Positions 21,946 through 30,733 of a DNA stretch of 38,994 nt are shown piece after piece. The DNA is from Crenarchaeota archaeon 13_1_40CM_3_52_17 (GTDB taxonomy: Archaea; Thermoproteota; Bathyarchaeia; 40CM-2-53-6), in contig MNGN01000044.1 in assembly GCA_001918745.1 (NCBI GenBank), forward strand, positions 1 through 38,994, written 5' to 3'. The translations under genes were made by a program, and so were the position numbers. Position 1 is the first letter of the stretch; the number at the start of each line of letters is the position of its first letter. The notes beneath the pieces were generated by a model, which worked only from the letters and a program-made list of their open reading frames with translations, was not told the origin of the DNA and ran no database searches.

Positions 21946-22992
21946 TCAGGTGTATAAGTGGCACGCCACAAAGTGTCCCTTCTCAACCTCGACCAATGGC
22001 GGTTCTTCTGTTGAGCATCTTTCATGGGCGTATGGGCATCGCGTGCGGAATCTACAGCCGGATGGCGGGTTGACTGGACTGGGAATCTCGCCGCTTATCA
22101 CATCCTTCGTTCTCTTCGACTCTGGGTCAGGAATAGGAACGGCAGCTATGAGCGCTTGTGTGTATGGGTGGAGCGGCAGGTCGACAACATTCTCGGACGT
22201 CGAGAGCTCCATGACCTTGCCAAGGTACATGATCGCTATCCTGTCAGCAATATGCTTCGCCAGTGCCAGGTCATGCGAGATGAAGATGATCGAGGCGGAG
22301 TGCTTCCTGACCATGTCGACCATTAGATTAACAATCTCGGCTCGAATGGAAACGTCGAGCATGGAGACTGGTTCGTCGGCTACGACGAAGCTTGGGTTAA
22401 GGATGAACGCCCTGGCAACGGCTACCCTCTGCCTTTGCCCCCCACTGAGCTCGTGAGGGAAGCGATAAAGGAACTCTTCTGGAGGGACCACCTCCACTTC
22501 CGTCAGAACCTGTTTGACTCTTTCCTCAACCTCCTCCTCAGTCTTAGCCAGGTGCTGGACACGAAGCGGTTCAGCAATGATCTCCTTGATTATCATTCGC
22601 GGGTTCAGGGACTCGAACGGGTCCTGAAAAATTATCTGCATCTCGCGCCTCAAGGGCTTGAGCTCCCTCTGACTCAGTTCTGTAATGTCCTTTCCCTGGA
22701 AGAATATTTTGCCGCTTGTTGGTTCTACGAGTCTTAGCACGAGTTTCCCGAGAGTTGTTTTTCCACTTCCGCTCTCGCCCGCGAGAGCGAATATCTCGCC
22801 TTTGCCAAGTGAGAAGCTAACAAGATCCACTGCTTTGACGCTAGCTTCCACTTTGGACAGTAGAGTCTCCATGAAACCCTTGCGCAAGGGATACCACTTG
22901 CGCAGGTTCTCAACTCTCAGGACCTCGCCGCCAACGGCCGTGTCAGTTGAAGATTCTATCTGAGAATCTTTCCTTTCCGAATTCATCACCAA
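21946..22992 (-). CDS. Oligopeptide-type ABC transporter ATPase (OppF/DppF)
   Basis: 348 residues, one of two ATPases that power the importer. Walker A GESGSGKT (72-79), Q-loop IIFQDPFESLNP, signature LSGGQRQR, Walker B SFVVADEPVSMLD and the C-terminal oligo/dipeptide domain (SGCRFRTRCPYAHERC, a cysteine-bearing segment) are all present. The N-terminus carries about 22 extra hydrophilic residues before the first strand. It follows the OppD-type gene by 19 bases on the same strand, so the two are cotranscribed. In family 5 importers the D and F subunits form a heterodimer that drives uptake of peptides, nickel chelates or oligosaccharides. Confidence 0.95.
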   Translation of the reverse strand: MVMNSERKDSQIESSTDTAVGGEVLRVENLRKWYPLRKGFMETLLSKVEASVKAVDLVSFSLGKGEIFALAGESGSGKTTLGKLVLRLVEPTSGKIFFQGKDITELSQRELKPLRREMQIIFQDPFESLNPRMIIKEIIAEPLRVQHLAKTEEEVEERVKQVLTEVEVVPPEEFLYRFPHELSGGQRQRVAVARAFILNPSFVVADEPVSMLDVSIRAEIVNLMVDMVRKHSASIIFISHDLALAKHIADRIAIMYLGKVMELSTSENVVDLPLHPYTQALIAAVPIPDPESKRTKDVISGEIPSPVNPPSGCRFRTRCPYAHERCSTEEPPLVEVEKGHFVACHLYT

Positions 22993-23011
22993 GATAAAGG
23001 GTCACTCCTTG

Positions 23012-23971
23012 CTAATGGTACAAGTGGCAAGAGACTGTGTGCCCCCTTTCTCCATGTTCTTCCAGCATGGGTTCGACCCGTTTACAAACATCCATGACGT
23101 ATGGGCATCGAGGGTTGAACCTGCAGCCTGACGGCGGGTTCAAGAGATCTGGAGGTTGACCCGGTATCGAGGTCATACGCACCCTTGGTCCATTGATACT
23201 AGGAAAGGCTTTGATCAGACCTTGAGTGTATGGATGCTTTGGGTCTTTGAAAATAGAAACTGCGTTGCCATACTCGACTATTCTTCCAGCGTACATGATC
23301 GCAACCTTTTCACATGTCTCCGCGATTATGGAGAGGTCGTGGCTGATGAGGATCATGGAGAGCCCGAGTTTATCCTTCAAGTCGCGCATTAGTCGAAGGA
23401 TTTGGGCCTGTACGATAACGTCCAAGGCAGTTCCCGGCTCGTCCGCTACGACAAGGCTGGGGTCTGAAGCGAGTGCCATTGCTATGAGCGCTCGTTGACG
23501 CATCCCTCCGCTGAACTCGTGGGGATAGTTGTTGGCCCTGGAAGGTTCTATTCCGACAGTCTCAAGCAGTTTGGATACTCGCTCTTTGACGTCAGAGTTA
23601 GACACTTTGGGGTCGTGCGTCTTGATCGCTTCGCCTATCTGGTCGCCGACCTTGAACACAGGGTTGAGTGCATTCATTGCTCCCTGGAAGATTATTGATA
23701 TTCCCTTCCAGCGTATCTTTCTCATCTCGTGTTCCGATAATGGGACCAGGTCCTGACCTTGGAAAACGATCTTGCCTTTTCTGATAATGCCCCCGGCTGG
23801 AAGTATTTTTAGAAGCGAAAGTGCCACAGTGCTTTTTCCACAGCCGGACTCTCCAGCTAGGCCTAAGGCCTCCCCCGGTGCGACTTGGAAGGTTATGCCT
23901 TCTGCAGCTCTTACCCATCCCCGGAGAGTTCGGTAGTTTGTTGTGAGTTCTTCTACGCTGAGAACTGCCAA
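23012..23971 (-). CDS. Oligopeptide-type ABC transporter ATPase (OppD/DppD)
   Basis: 319 residues. Walker A GESGCGKS (40-47), Q-loop IIFQGAMNALNP, signature FSGGMRQR, Walker B SLVVADEPGTALD and the C-terminal CRFNPRCPYVMDVC element are typical of the D subunit. It lies immediately upstream of the F subunit gene. The nearest upstream minus-strand gene is a small secreted protein (24034-24597), after which a plus-strand gene separates the ATPase pair from the permease pair, so ATPases and permeases are probably on two transcripts. Confidence 0.95.
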   Translation of the reverse strand: MAVLSVEELTTNYRTLRGWVRAAEGITFQVAPGEALGLAGESGCGKSTVALSLLKILPAGGIIRKGKIVFQGQDLVPLSEHEMRKIRWKGISIIFQGAMNALNPVFKVGDQIGEAIKTHDPKVSNSDVKERVSKLLETVGIEPSRANNYPHEFSGGMRQRALIAMALASDPSLVVADEPGTALDVIVQAQILRLMRDLKDKLGLSMILISHDLSIIAETCEKVAIMYAGRIVEYGNAVSIFKDPKHPYTQGLIKAFPSINGPRVRMTSIPGQPPDLLNPPSGCRFNPRCPYVMDVCKRVEPMLEEHGERGHTVSCHLYH

Positions 23972-24033
23972 TCGCAGTTGTACCGAAGAGGCCGGTATCG
24001 ATCCGTCGAAATAAGCTTTGGGGCTTTCGAACT

Positions 24034-24597
24034 CTAGGATATTGGAACTGTCTGGTCGTTTTGCACTATCTCGGGACCAAGCACGGTATCGAGAAACGAG
24101 TCTACGGCTGCCCTTACCTCCGTCTGTCCGTAGACTTGGGCAGGGTTGGCTTGATAAAACGCTTTGAACGCGTCGGATCGAGAAGGGGACAAGTGAAGGG
24201 TCAGAACGGAAATTAGTGTGGAATGCGGACCTATGGGGTTGCCTACGGGGGCATTATCGGTAGAGATCAGATCAATTATTTCTCCAGCCGAATCTCCGGA
24301 GAAGAGAGTTTGATTAGAGCCCAACTTGACAAAGTATAGTCGAAGCTCGAAGTAGCGGACCATCATTCCAGAATAGTCGGTTGGATTGGTAGCTGAGACC
24401 GTTGTTTGAATCGTAACGCTCCCGTTGGTTGAGCTAGTTTCAACATGCAATCTATTGACGTTTGATGTTAGCTGTGAGCGTGCGTCCCAGTAGCTGCCAT
24501 AGTTGATAGCCTCGACTGTGGCATAGGTAAGAGATACGAGACTTATTACGACAAAAACTATCGCGACTAGAATTGCCCGTGAGAGCTGAAGCTTCAT
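24034..24597 (-). CDS. Secreted or membrane-anchored protein, unknown, within transporter locus
   Basis: 187 residues. An N-terminal hydrophobic segment (AILVAIVFVVISLVSLTYATV, ~8-28) acts as a signal anchor. The remaining ectodomain is beta-rich (SNVNRLHVETSSTNGSVTIQTTVSATNPTDYSGMMVRYFELRLYFVKLGSNQTLFSGDSA...), which resembles the LEA/CARDB-like beta-sandwiches of archaeal surface proteins, with two or three Asn-glycosylation sites. It is on the same strand as the ATPase genes (62 bases to the D subunit) and could be an accessory of the importer. ATG start; its promoter must overlap that of the divergent membrane gene only 33 bases away. Confidence 0.72.
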   Translation of the reverse strand: MKLQLSRAILVAIVFVVISLVSLTYATVEAINYGSYWDARSQLTSNVNRLHVETSSTNGSVTIQTTVSATNPTDYSGMMVRYFELRLYFVKLGSNQTLFSGDSAGEIIDLISTDNAPVGNPIGPHSTLISVLTLHLSPSRSDAFKAFYQANPAQVYGQTEVRAAVDSFLDTVLGPEIVQNDQTVPIS

Positions 24598-24630
24598 TTA
24601 GACCTCAGCGACATGCATTGCGGGAGACAT

Positions 24631-25125
24631 ATGTCCCTATCGGATAGGCCTCTCTCATCCTCTGGGTTGAAGCGATTCCGCACCAAGCTAGGCCGCAATT
24701 TGCGCCCTTTCCTCGTAACACTGGGATGGGGAACAAGCTTCGCCGCGGCCACGCTGTGGGCAATATTTCAGGGGCTGCTGTTGCCCAAGTCGACGATTCT
24801 CCCTCCCAGCATCTGGCAGACTGAGCCTTTCTTACTGGCTCTCTACTACGCGATGATATTCGGAATCTCATTTCTTTCAGGTCTATGTATTGGCGACCTG
24901 GACAAGACCATACTTGGATTCCTCGCCTCATACCTGATAGGAGCAACCGTAATCTATGAAGTGCTCTCATTTCCAGGGCTCAACACCTTGGATATCGGTT
25001 TCAGAGAAACCCTCGCTAAGTTTTCCGTGGACTGGACTTTCAACGCGCTCTTTCCATTCCCACTATTCATCGGTCTATTTGGCGGGATTGTCGGAGCAGC
25101 GATGCAAGAGAGCGTTCTTGGCTAG
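24631..25125 (+). CDS. Integral membrane protein of unknown function inserted in the transporter locus
   Basis: 164 residues from the ATG at 24631, preceded by GGGAG four bases upstream; an ATG at 24613 is an alternative. A basic cytosolic N-terminus (GLKRFRTKLGRNLRP) precedes four hydrophobic spans: PFLVTLGWGTSFAAATLWAI, FLLALYYAMIFGISFLSGLC, TILGFLASYLIGATVIYEVL and ALFPFPLFIGLFGGIVGAA. No family recognized. It is the only plus-strand gene in the 13 kb between 21946 and 34879 and splits the importer genes into ATPase and permease groups, with 14 bases between its stop and that of the permease. Confidence 0.68.
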   Translation: MSLSDRPLSSSGLKRFRTKLGRNLRPFLVTLGWGTSFAAATLWAIFQGLLLPKSTILPPSIWQTEPFLLALYYAMIFGISFLSGLCIGDLDKTILGFLASYLIGATVIYEVLSFPGLNTLDIGFRETLAKFSVDWTFNALFPFPLFIGLFGGIVGAAMQESVLG

Positions 25126-25139
25126 AATCTCGTGTGAGT

Positions 25140-26633
25140 CTAGCGTCTGCGTCTTAGCCTTGGGTTGAAAATCTCGTCCAAGGCGTATCCGATCAGGACA
25201 AAGGATAACGAAACCAGAGCGATGGAGAGTCCTGGAGGGAGAACCCACCACCAGGGCGGAGGATGCAGTGCGAGCGCGTTGGACTGCCTGATGTCGGAGA
25301 AGATGTTGCCCCACGATACAACTCCGGGATCGGAGAGGCCGAGAAATGCTAGAGCAGCCTCAGTGAGGATTGCCCCGGGAACTGCAAGGGCCAGGTTGAC
25401 GTAGGTGAGCGAGACTATGTTCGGGAAGATGTGCTTGGAGATTATGCGCCCGCTCCCGGCGCCGGAAGCCCTTGCCGCCTCGACAAACGGTCTTTCCCTC
25501 AGAGACAGCACCTGAGACCTGACTATTCTCGCGAACCCCATCCAGCCAAGGAATCCGATGATTATTACAACGTTGATGATGCTCTGGCCAAGCACAGCCA
25601 CGAGAACTATCAGGAGAGGAAGCCCGGGTATGACGAGCATCATGTCAGTAAAGCGCATAAGCAGTTCGTCCACGAGCTTGCCCAGGAAGCCGGCCATTAA
25701 CCCGACCAGCAACCCCAATCCTATCCCTATGCCAGCTGCGGTCAGGCCAACAGCAAGGCTAATTCTAGACCCATAGACGAGTTGCGTCCAGATGTCTGCT
25801 CCGAAATTGTTGGTTCCAAATATTCCGAATGCTGATCCGAAGAGCTTTAGCCCTAACTTGTCCAGATAAGCGGTCTGGCCTGGGCTTAGAGTTAGCTCCA
25901 ATCCATAGGTGTAGGATGATTTTGCAGAGAATATGATGGCTGCAGGGTTGAGTGGCGAACCGACGGCTCCCGTGTTCTGTCTCACAATGCCAGCGTCAGT
26001 GTCCAGGCTCTCCGAGGCACTGGGAGTCCAGCTCGTATCTGTATCGTTTGAATCCCAGATATTGAATGTGTGCCCGTCGAGGGCTCTCGTTATGAACAGC
26101 CTTAGATGAACCGGACTACCTAGACCCGCTGTTGCAGAGTAAACTTCGAAAGAGGCCGCGAACTTTTTTGGCGGGCCGTTGTACGGAAACTGGAACGTCT
26201 GAGACAATCTGACCGACTCGTTGCGTGAGCCATAATTAGTGATTCGCACGCTCCCCCCAGGATCGCTGGGCGCAGTTGCATTGGATGCGTAGGAGACCTG
26301 GATCGGTAGACTCGTCAAGGACCCGTTAACGGAGGACGTCGTCCATTCTGAGACGAGGGTGGCAGGAGAAGTAAAGCTAGGGTCTTGACCGACAACTATG
26401 TTCTTGCTGAGGTAGTAGCCGTCTGGAAAGTTCATTATCCATTCGGGTTGAGCTAGCGAACCTGAGACTTGTTGATACGGAGCGTATGAGGTAAGCAACG
26501 AAGCTCCCAGAGCCATGAAGGCGTAGACAACTAAGAGGATTACTCCTATCACAGCCATCCGGTTTTTGAGAAGAACCCTTAGGAGCCCTGAGGCCCTTTT
26601 GAGCTGGAATCTGAAACCTTGACGGCTTACCAT
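25140..26633 (-). CDS. Oligopeptide-type ABC permease (OppC/DppC) with large extracytoplasmic insertion
   Basis: 497 residues, far above the usual 280-310. A basic N-terminus and TM1 (~25-50) are followed by about 210 residues outside the membrane (52-268) before the family resumes at FGTNNFGADIWTQLVYGSRISLAVG (the counterpart of the normal GTDxxGRD motif), five further spans, and the ATPase-docking EAA loop VEAARASGAGSGRIISKHIFPN (384-405). The insertion is beta-rich (SVRITNYGSRNESVRLSQTFQFP ... FAASFEVYSA ... VHLRLFITRALDGHTFNIWDS) and looks like a jelly-roll of the carbohydrate-binding type. It could give the transporter its own surface binding site. Begins with ATG, 29 bases after the OppB-type gene. 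Confidence 0.9.
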   Translation of the reverse strand: MVSRQGFRFQLKRASGLLRVLLKNRMAVIGVILLVVYAFMALGASLLTSYAPYQQVSGSLAQPEWIMNFPDGYYLSKNIVVGQDPSFTSPATLVSEWTTSSVNGSLTSLPIQVSYASNATAPSDPGGSVRITNYGSRNESVRLSQTFQFPYNGPPKKFAASFEVYSATAGLGSPVHLRLFITRALDGHTFNIWDSNDTDTSWTPSASESLDTDAGIVRQNTGAVGSPLNPAAIIFSAKSSYTYGLELTLSPGQTAYLDKLGLKLFGSAFGIFGTNNFGADIWTQLVYGSRISLAVGLTAAGIGIGLGLLVGLMAGFLGKLVDELLMRFTDMMLVIPGLPLLIVLVAVLGQSIINVVIIIGFLGWMGFARIVRSQVLSLRERPFVEAARASGAGSGRIISKHIFPNIVSLTYVNLALAVPGAILTEAALAFLGLSDPGVVSWGNIFSDIRQSNALALHPPPWWWVLPPGLSIALVSLSFVLIGYALDEIFNPRLRRRR

Positions 26634-26662
26634 CTTGTGGCAGTACCCGGACGATTTTTAGG

Positions 26663-27667
26663 TTACTCGTATCTGATTCGCGGGTCGATTATTCCGTAGA
26701 TAATGTCAGACACGAAGTTTGCTGCTATTACAGAAAGCGCGATTACGTAAAACATAGCCTGCATGACCGGGAAGTCCTTGTATTGAACGGCCTCCAAGAG
26801 CCAAGCTCCCAACCCTGCCCAGTTGAACAAGGTCTCGGTTATTATCGCTCCGCCGAGAATACTACCGAAGGCCAGCGCTGACGCAGTTACGATGGGGAGG
26901 GAGGCGTTCTTGAAAGCGTGTTTGAACAATATCACACGTTCCGATAGTCCCTTCGCCCGAGCTGTGGTCACATAATCCTCGCTCAACGTCTCGATCATCG
27001 TCGCTCGGGTCAACAGGAGGAATCCCCCGAAAGTAATCAGGGTCAAGGTCAAGGCGGGAAGAAATAGGTACTGGATTCTGATGAGTATCTGAAGCGGGAG
27101 AGATGGCAACACTGCGTTCGGCTGGGTCCAGACGCTAGGGACAGCGCTACCAACGGGGAACCATTGAAGGACGAATACGAAGAAGAATATCAGAAGTATT
27201 CCGACGAAGAATACGGGTAGTGAAAATGCCGTAAGGGAACTTGTTACCGCGAAGCTGTCCCAGGCGGAACCGCGTCTCTTGGAGACGATGATTCCGATGA
27301 GCACTCCTAGGAGTATGGAGATAAGGGTCGAAGTTCCGAGTAGGGTCAGAGTGTTGAAAAGCCGTCCTGACGAAACAATCCCATCAATTACTGAGTAATG
27401 GTACTCGTATGAATCGCCGAAATTAAAGGTCAGAAGATTCGTAATGTATGAGACAAACCTTTGCTGGTACGAGTCGTTGAGATGGTAGATAGCGACTATG
27501 TGGTTATAGGCTGCTTGGTTGTTCTGTGTACGTTGGCCTGCTATTGAGTAGATCGCGCCATTCTGTCCGGGCATCGCTTCAAAGATTACAAAGTTGAGCA
27601 GGATCACGAAGAATACTAGTATTATCGTGTAGATTATCCGTTTAGCAATGAAGGCACGAAGCGTCAT
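26663..27667 (-). CDS. Oligopeptide-type ABC permease (OppB/DppB)
   Basis: 334 residues of normal length with six membrane spans. N-terminal IAKRIIYTIILVFFVILLNFVIFEAMPG is the standard OppB start, and the EAA loop YVTTARAKGLSERVILFKHAFKNASLPIVT is intact. It forms the channel with the OppC-type subunit encoded 29 bases downstream. It is transcribed after the binding-protein gene, but a hairpin and T-run in the 60-base gap suggest that most transcripts stop after the binding protein. Confidence 0.94.
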   Translation of the reverse strand: MTLRAFIAKRIIYTIILVFFVILLNFVIFEAMPGQNGAIYSIAGQRTQNNQAAYNHIVAIYHLNDSYQQRFVSYITNLLTFNFGDSYEYHYSVIDGIVSSGRLFNTLTLLGTSTLISILLGVLIGIIVSKRRGSAWDSFAVTSSLTAFSLPVFFVGILLIFFFVFVLQWFPVGSAVPSVWTQPNAVLPSLPLQILIRIQYLFLPALTLTLITFGGFLLLTRATMIETLSEDYVTTARAKGLSERVILFKHAFKNASLPIVTASALAFGSILGGAIITETLFNWAGLGAWLLEAVQYKDFPVMQAMFYVIALSVIAANFVSDIIYGIIDPRIRYE

Positions 27668-27682
27668 GTGAAAACCAAGATG

Positions 27683-27728
27683 AATAAAAAAAAGAGGGGG
27701 AGGTTATTTTAGGCTTGCCCTATCGGGC
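27683..27728 (-). terminator. Hairpin plus poly-T between binding-protein and permease genes
   Basis: On the minus strand GCCC-GATA-GGGC (27717-27728) is followed by a T-rich tract that ends in eight Ts (27686-27693). Placed after the binding-protein stop and before the permease, it would give more binding protein than permease, the usual stoichiometry of importers. Confidence 0.55.
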
Positions 27729-30544
27729 TAGCAGTCGTAGCCGCCGCCACTAGAGTATGGTGTGGTGCATCCCGCCACTGATGACGGGTTGAGTGTTGCT
27801 GTTCCTTCGTATAGTACTGGTGGGAATGTGCCAATGTTCTGCGGTGGTAGTGCTCTCCAATCGAAAGGAGACACCCAGTTGACGCCCTGGAATCTGAAGA
27901 CGATGCTGACCTGTGTCGATGTTATTGTAGCTGGTGAAGCGTTTGTTCCGGCACCGTTACCGATTCCCATGCTCCAACCGTTGCATTTGGTTGGGACAGG
28001 AGTAACGTTGACGCAACTGGCCAAGATGCTGAAGAGCTGACCGTCATGGGCAAAGTCACCGGTGTTCTGAGACCAGACCCATAGAGCAAGGTTGCCGCTG
28101 CTGCGGAAGTATGTCTTCAACGAGGCTCCCGGTGTCTGACCTTGACCGTATCTGACGAATGTCCATGATCCGCCTGTAGGCGGAGCAGAGTTACCGCTCG
28201 AAGAGCATCCGGGTCCACCGATAGTACCGCTAGACGCGCAGACCCAAGGACCGGAACCAATCAGGTTGGCAGCCGTGTCAACATCGTAGCTTGGCGCGAC
28301 TTTTGCGGAGTCAACGCTGCTACCTGTCGGTCGGATGATGTTGCCTGCTCCTCCGGAGAGGACGTCCACCGAGCCTGATGGTGCGATGCATGGGGTAATG
28401 CTGTTGTCAGCGGCGTGGAATGCTGCCGGTGATGTGGCGCTGAGCCCTTGGTTCGCATAGGCGTCCCAGTTGGCTGCAGCAGTGGATAGTGTGCCTGGAC
28501 ATGTTGCGGTCCACGACCGTGCTGGAATCACAGTGTTCGAGAGGAAGAGCTTGGTGTTCGGCCCAACAGCGTTGACGAGTATGTCTATCTGTGATGGGCT
28601 GACTACATGGATTCCGGTCATCGGGGCGAGACCGCCTGCGACACCGTTAGCCCTGTAGGCAATATAGCTGAAAGCAATGTCCCAAGCCGTGACAGGATCA
28701 CCTAAGGAACCTGGTACGCTCGGAGTCGATGAACTGGCGAATTGCCAGAAAATGTCGTGCCGGAGCTGGTAGCGGAAGCCCGCGACCGTTCCAGCTGGCG
28801 GAGCATAGCCTAGTTGTGCTGCTGGGATCTGTGCTGTTCCTAGCGTCATCCATTCCATGTAGGAAGATGGCACATCTGGGTTGGTTGCACCGGGTCCATC
28901 ATATATGGATCCGATGACTCCTGCATCCCAGACAGTGTTTCCTATGAATGGGTTGGCGCTACCACTGGACTGTTTGTATCCTTGGCGTATGCAAGCGAAC
29001 CCGTTGCCACATATCGTGGCTCCTGTTGGGTTCCGAGCGTCTAGTGTCGTGAAGAAGTTACCGGGTGGTGTGAAGCCGTCACCAGCGTTGAGCGCTCCTC
29101 TGTCCCAGGAGTGTTGGTAGGCGAACAAGTTCTGCCCACTCCACCATGGGATAGTGTAAGCGTTCTTCCCGTAGACGTACTGAGACTGATAGAACGCGCT
29201 TGCTTGCGAAAGTCTCCCATCGGAGCATGTGCCAAAAGTGACTGTGTTCCCTGCTGTATTGTTGATTTGTGATGTTACTGGGTCACCTGTTACGGACGTG
29301 CATGCAGCAAATTCAGCGTTCGTGGTAAGAGTGTCGTATGACTGGTTGCAGACGTACATGTAGTTGCCGGGGGCAAAGGATGCCAATGCGCTGGTTGAAC
29401 AGTGTCCTCCAGGGCTTGAAGTCTCGATAGCCGGATATCCGGAGACGAACTGGCTGTTGTAGCCGAAGTAGAGGCTACTGTCAGCAGTCAGAACGTTGCC
29501 GAATCCTGCTGTGTAGACCCACCAAGTTAGAGCCGTGCTCCCGATGTTAGTGGTGAAGCCCGGGAACGATGTGATGGGACCTGGGGTGTAATTTACGATG
29601 TTGTTAGTGGATCCGCCTGACCCGCAGCCAGTGCTGAAAGTCCCGGTGAACAATGCGCAAAGGAACTGAGCATAGCTCTGACCTGCGTGGAGACGCGGAG
29701 TATTGTCACTTCTGACAAAGAGTTGTACAGGGTGTGCGTTTATCGTGGCCAATTGAACGCCCGTTAGGGCACAATTGGCTCCTTTACCGGTTGCAAGACC
29801 AGCTGCGATCAGGTGGTCTGCTGCAGCGCAAAAGTCTGGTTGGCCACAGCCTGGGGTGTACTGGAACCCTGGGGTGTTAGTGCAACCGCTGCCTGCGGCT
29901 GCTGTTGCCAGGTGGTATGCTGTTCCTCCAAGAGCGTTAACATGGCAAGCACTGCCAGTCTGCGGGAACAACGGGTCCCAAGCGCAGGGATCTGGAGTGT
30001 TGAGGTCAATGCTCGGAGGAGGCACTGGATTGTCGATAGGTGTAGCGAGACCCTGGAGCTCAGTTGTGATGAACCGGTTCTTGTCCAGTCCATGAGCAAA
30101 TGCCTGACGAATATTCATTCCACAATTAGTGGTGAGTGGTGCTGTCTGTGTTGCTGGGTTTCCGTAGTTGAATTGACAGCCCCAGAAGTTGTTGCCCATG
30201 TGGAATTGGAGTTCGAAGTACCCTGTATCAGGTATGGTCTGGCTGACCCAGATAGTCGGGTCAGCTTGGAAGCCTGCTACTAGATCAGGGGATAGGGGCC
30301 AGTCGGTGAAATCGATTGTGTGAGCCGCTAGACCTTGGAATTCTGCAGTCTCATCGGCGAATATGGAGTAGGTTAGAGAGTCGGTGACTGGTCCTGCGGG
30401 ATACCAGGGTACGTGGCTGGTCAAGCTGTCGGCGCGAGCGACGTTAACTCTTGGGAGCGTTCCTGCTAGTGAAGGGGCGAGTGTTGTTAGTGAGAATGCG
30501 ATGGCGAAGATGATGAGTAGTTTTGCTGAGGAAATGTTTCTCAT
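27728..30544 (-). CDS. Family 5 extracellular solute-binding protein, very large, ABC importer
   Basis: 938 residues with a signal peptide (MRNISSAKLLIIFAIAFSLTTLAPSLAG). It has the family 5 (DppA/OppA/NikA) layout: FQGLAAHTIDFTDWPLSPDLVAGF near the N-terminus, NIRQAFAHGLDKNRFI, many aromatic residues, and FWQFASSSTPSVPGSLGDPVTAWDIAFSY in domain II; but it is about 300 residues longer than normal and unusually rich in cysteine, serine and glycine. There is no lipobox cysteine and no C-terminal membrane helix; it ends in SSGGGYDC. A second, damaged copy lies at 32377-34879 with nearly identical DNA at the 3' end. Promoter CTTAAAAG at 30577-30584 gives an almost leaderless transcript. Ligand unknown. 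Confidence 0.9.
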   Translation of the reverse strand: MRNISSAKLLIIFAIAFSLTTLAPSLAGTLPRVNVARADSLTSHVPWYPAGPVTDSLTYSIFADETAEFQGLAAHTIDFTDWPLSPDLVAGFQADPTIWVSQTIPDTGYFELQFHMGNNFWGCQFNYGNPATQTAPLTTNCGMNIRQAFAHGLDKNRFITTELQGLATPIDNPVPPPSIDLNTPDPCAWDPLFPQTGSACHVNALGGTAYHLATAAAGSGCTNTPGFQYTPGCGQPDFCAAADHLIAAGLATGKGANCALTGVQLATINAHPVQLFVRSDNTPRLHAGQSYAQFLCALFTGTFSTGCGSGGSTNNIVNYTPGPITSFPGFTTNIGSTALTWWVYTAGFGNVLTADSSLYFGYNSQFVSGYPAIETSSPGGHCSTSALASFAPGNYMYVCNQSYDTLTTNAEFAACTSVTGDPVTSQINNTAGNTVTFGTCSDGRLSQASAFYQSQYVYGKNAYTIPWWSGQNLFAYQHSWDRGALNAGDGFTPPGNFFTTLDARNPTGATICGNGFACIRQGYKQSSGSANPFIGNTVWDAGVIGSIYDGPGATNPDVPSSYMEWMTLGTAQIPAAQLGYAPPAGTVAGFRYQLRHDIFWQFASSSTPSVPGSLGDPVTAWDIAFSYIAYRANGVAGGLAPMTGIHVVSPSQIDILVNAVGPNTKLFLSNTVIPARSWTATCPGTLSTAAANWDAYANQGLSATSPAAFHAADNSITPCIAPSGSVDVLSGGAGNIIRPTGSSVDSAKVAPSYDVDTAANLIGSGPWVCASSGTIGGPGCSSSGNSAPPTGGSWTFVRYGQGQTPGASLKTYFRSSGNLALWVWSQNTGDFAHDGQLFSILASCVNVTPVPTKCNGWSMGIGNGAGTNASPATITSTQVSIVFRFQGVNWVSPFDWRALPPQNIGTFPPVLYEGTATLNPSSVAGCTTPYSSGGGYDC

Positions 30545-30576
30545 TTTTTTCCAAGAAGGGCTGTCTGGGTTTTACC

Positions 30577-30584
30577 CTTAAAAG
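30577..30584 (-). promoter_or_regulatory. TATA box of the large binding-protein gene
   Basis: CTTTTAAG on the minus strand, about 36 bases from the ATG at 30544; transcription should begin near 30553. The same octamer precedes the PKD protein gene and the degenerate KaiC-like gene. Confidence 0.6.
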
Positions 30585-30594
30585 ATTATCCTCG

Positions 30595-30613
30595 TGGCGG
30601 AATCTTTCCGCCA
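30595..30613. promoter_or_regulatory. 8-base inverted repeat upstream of the binding-protein promoter
   Basis: TGGCGGAA-TCT-TTCCGCCA, a perfect dyad only 11 bases upstream of the TATA box. A second weaker dyad, GGGAT/ATCCC, lies at 30628-30646. Position next to the BRE element fits a site for a regulator of the importer. Confidence 0.5.
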
Positions 30614-30733
30614 TCCATGGCAAGACTGGGATACTCAGGGAATCCCAAGCCTTCCCGGGTCTGTTTCCTGGTACAGTCCGCTTGAATGGAGTAAATGCTC
30701 GTCTTTAGATGAAGTCTGGCTCTTAAAAATAAT

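Noticed and set aside
29775-30283. Overlapping plus-strand frames within the large binding-protein gene
   Set aside because: Antisense shadows; composition mirrors the Cys/Ala/Gly-rich sense protein, and no start signals are seen.
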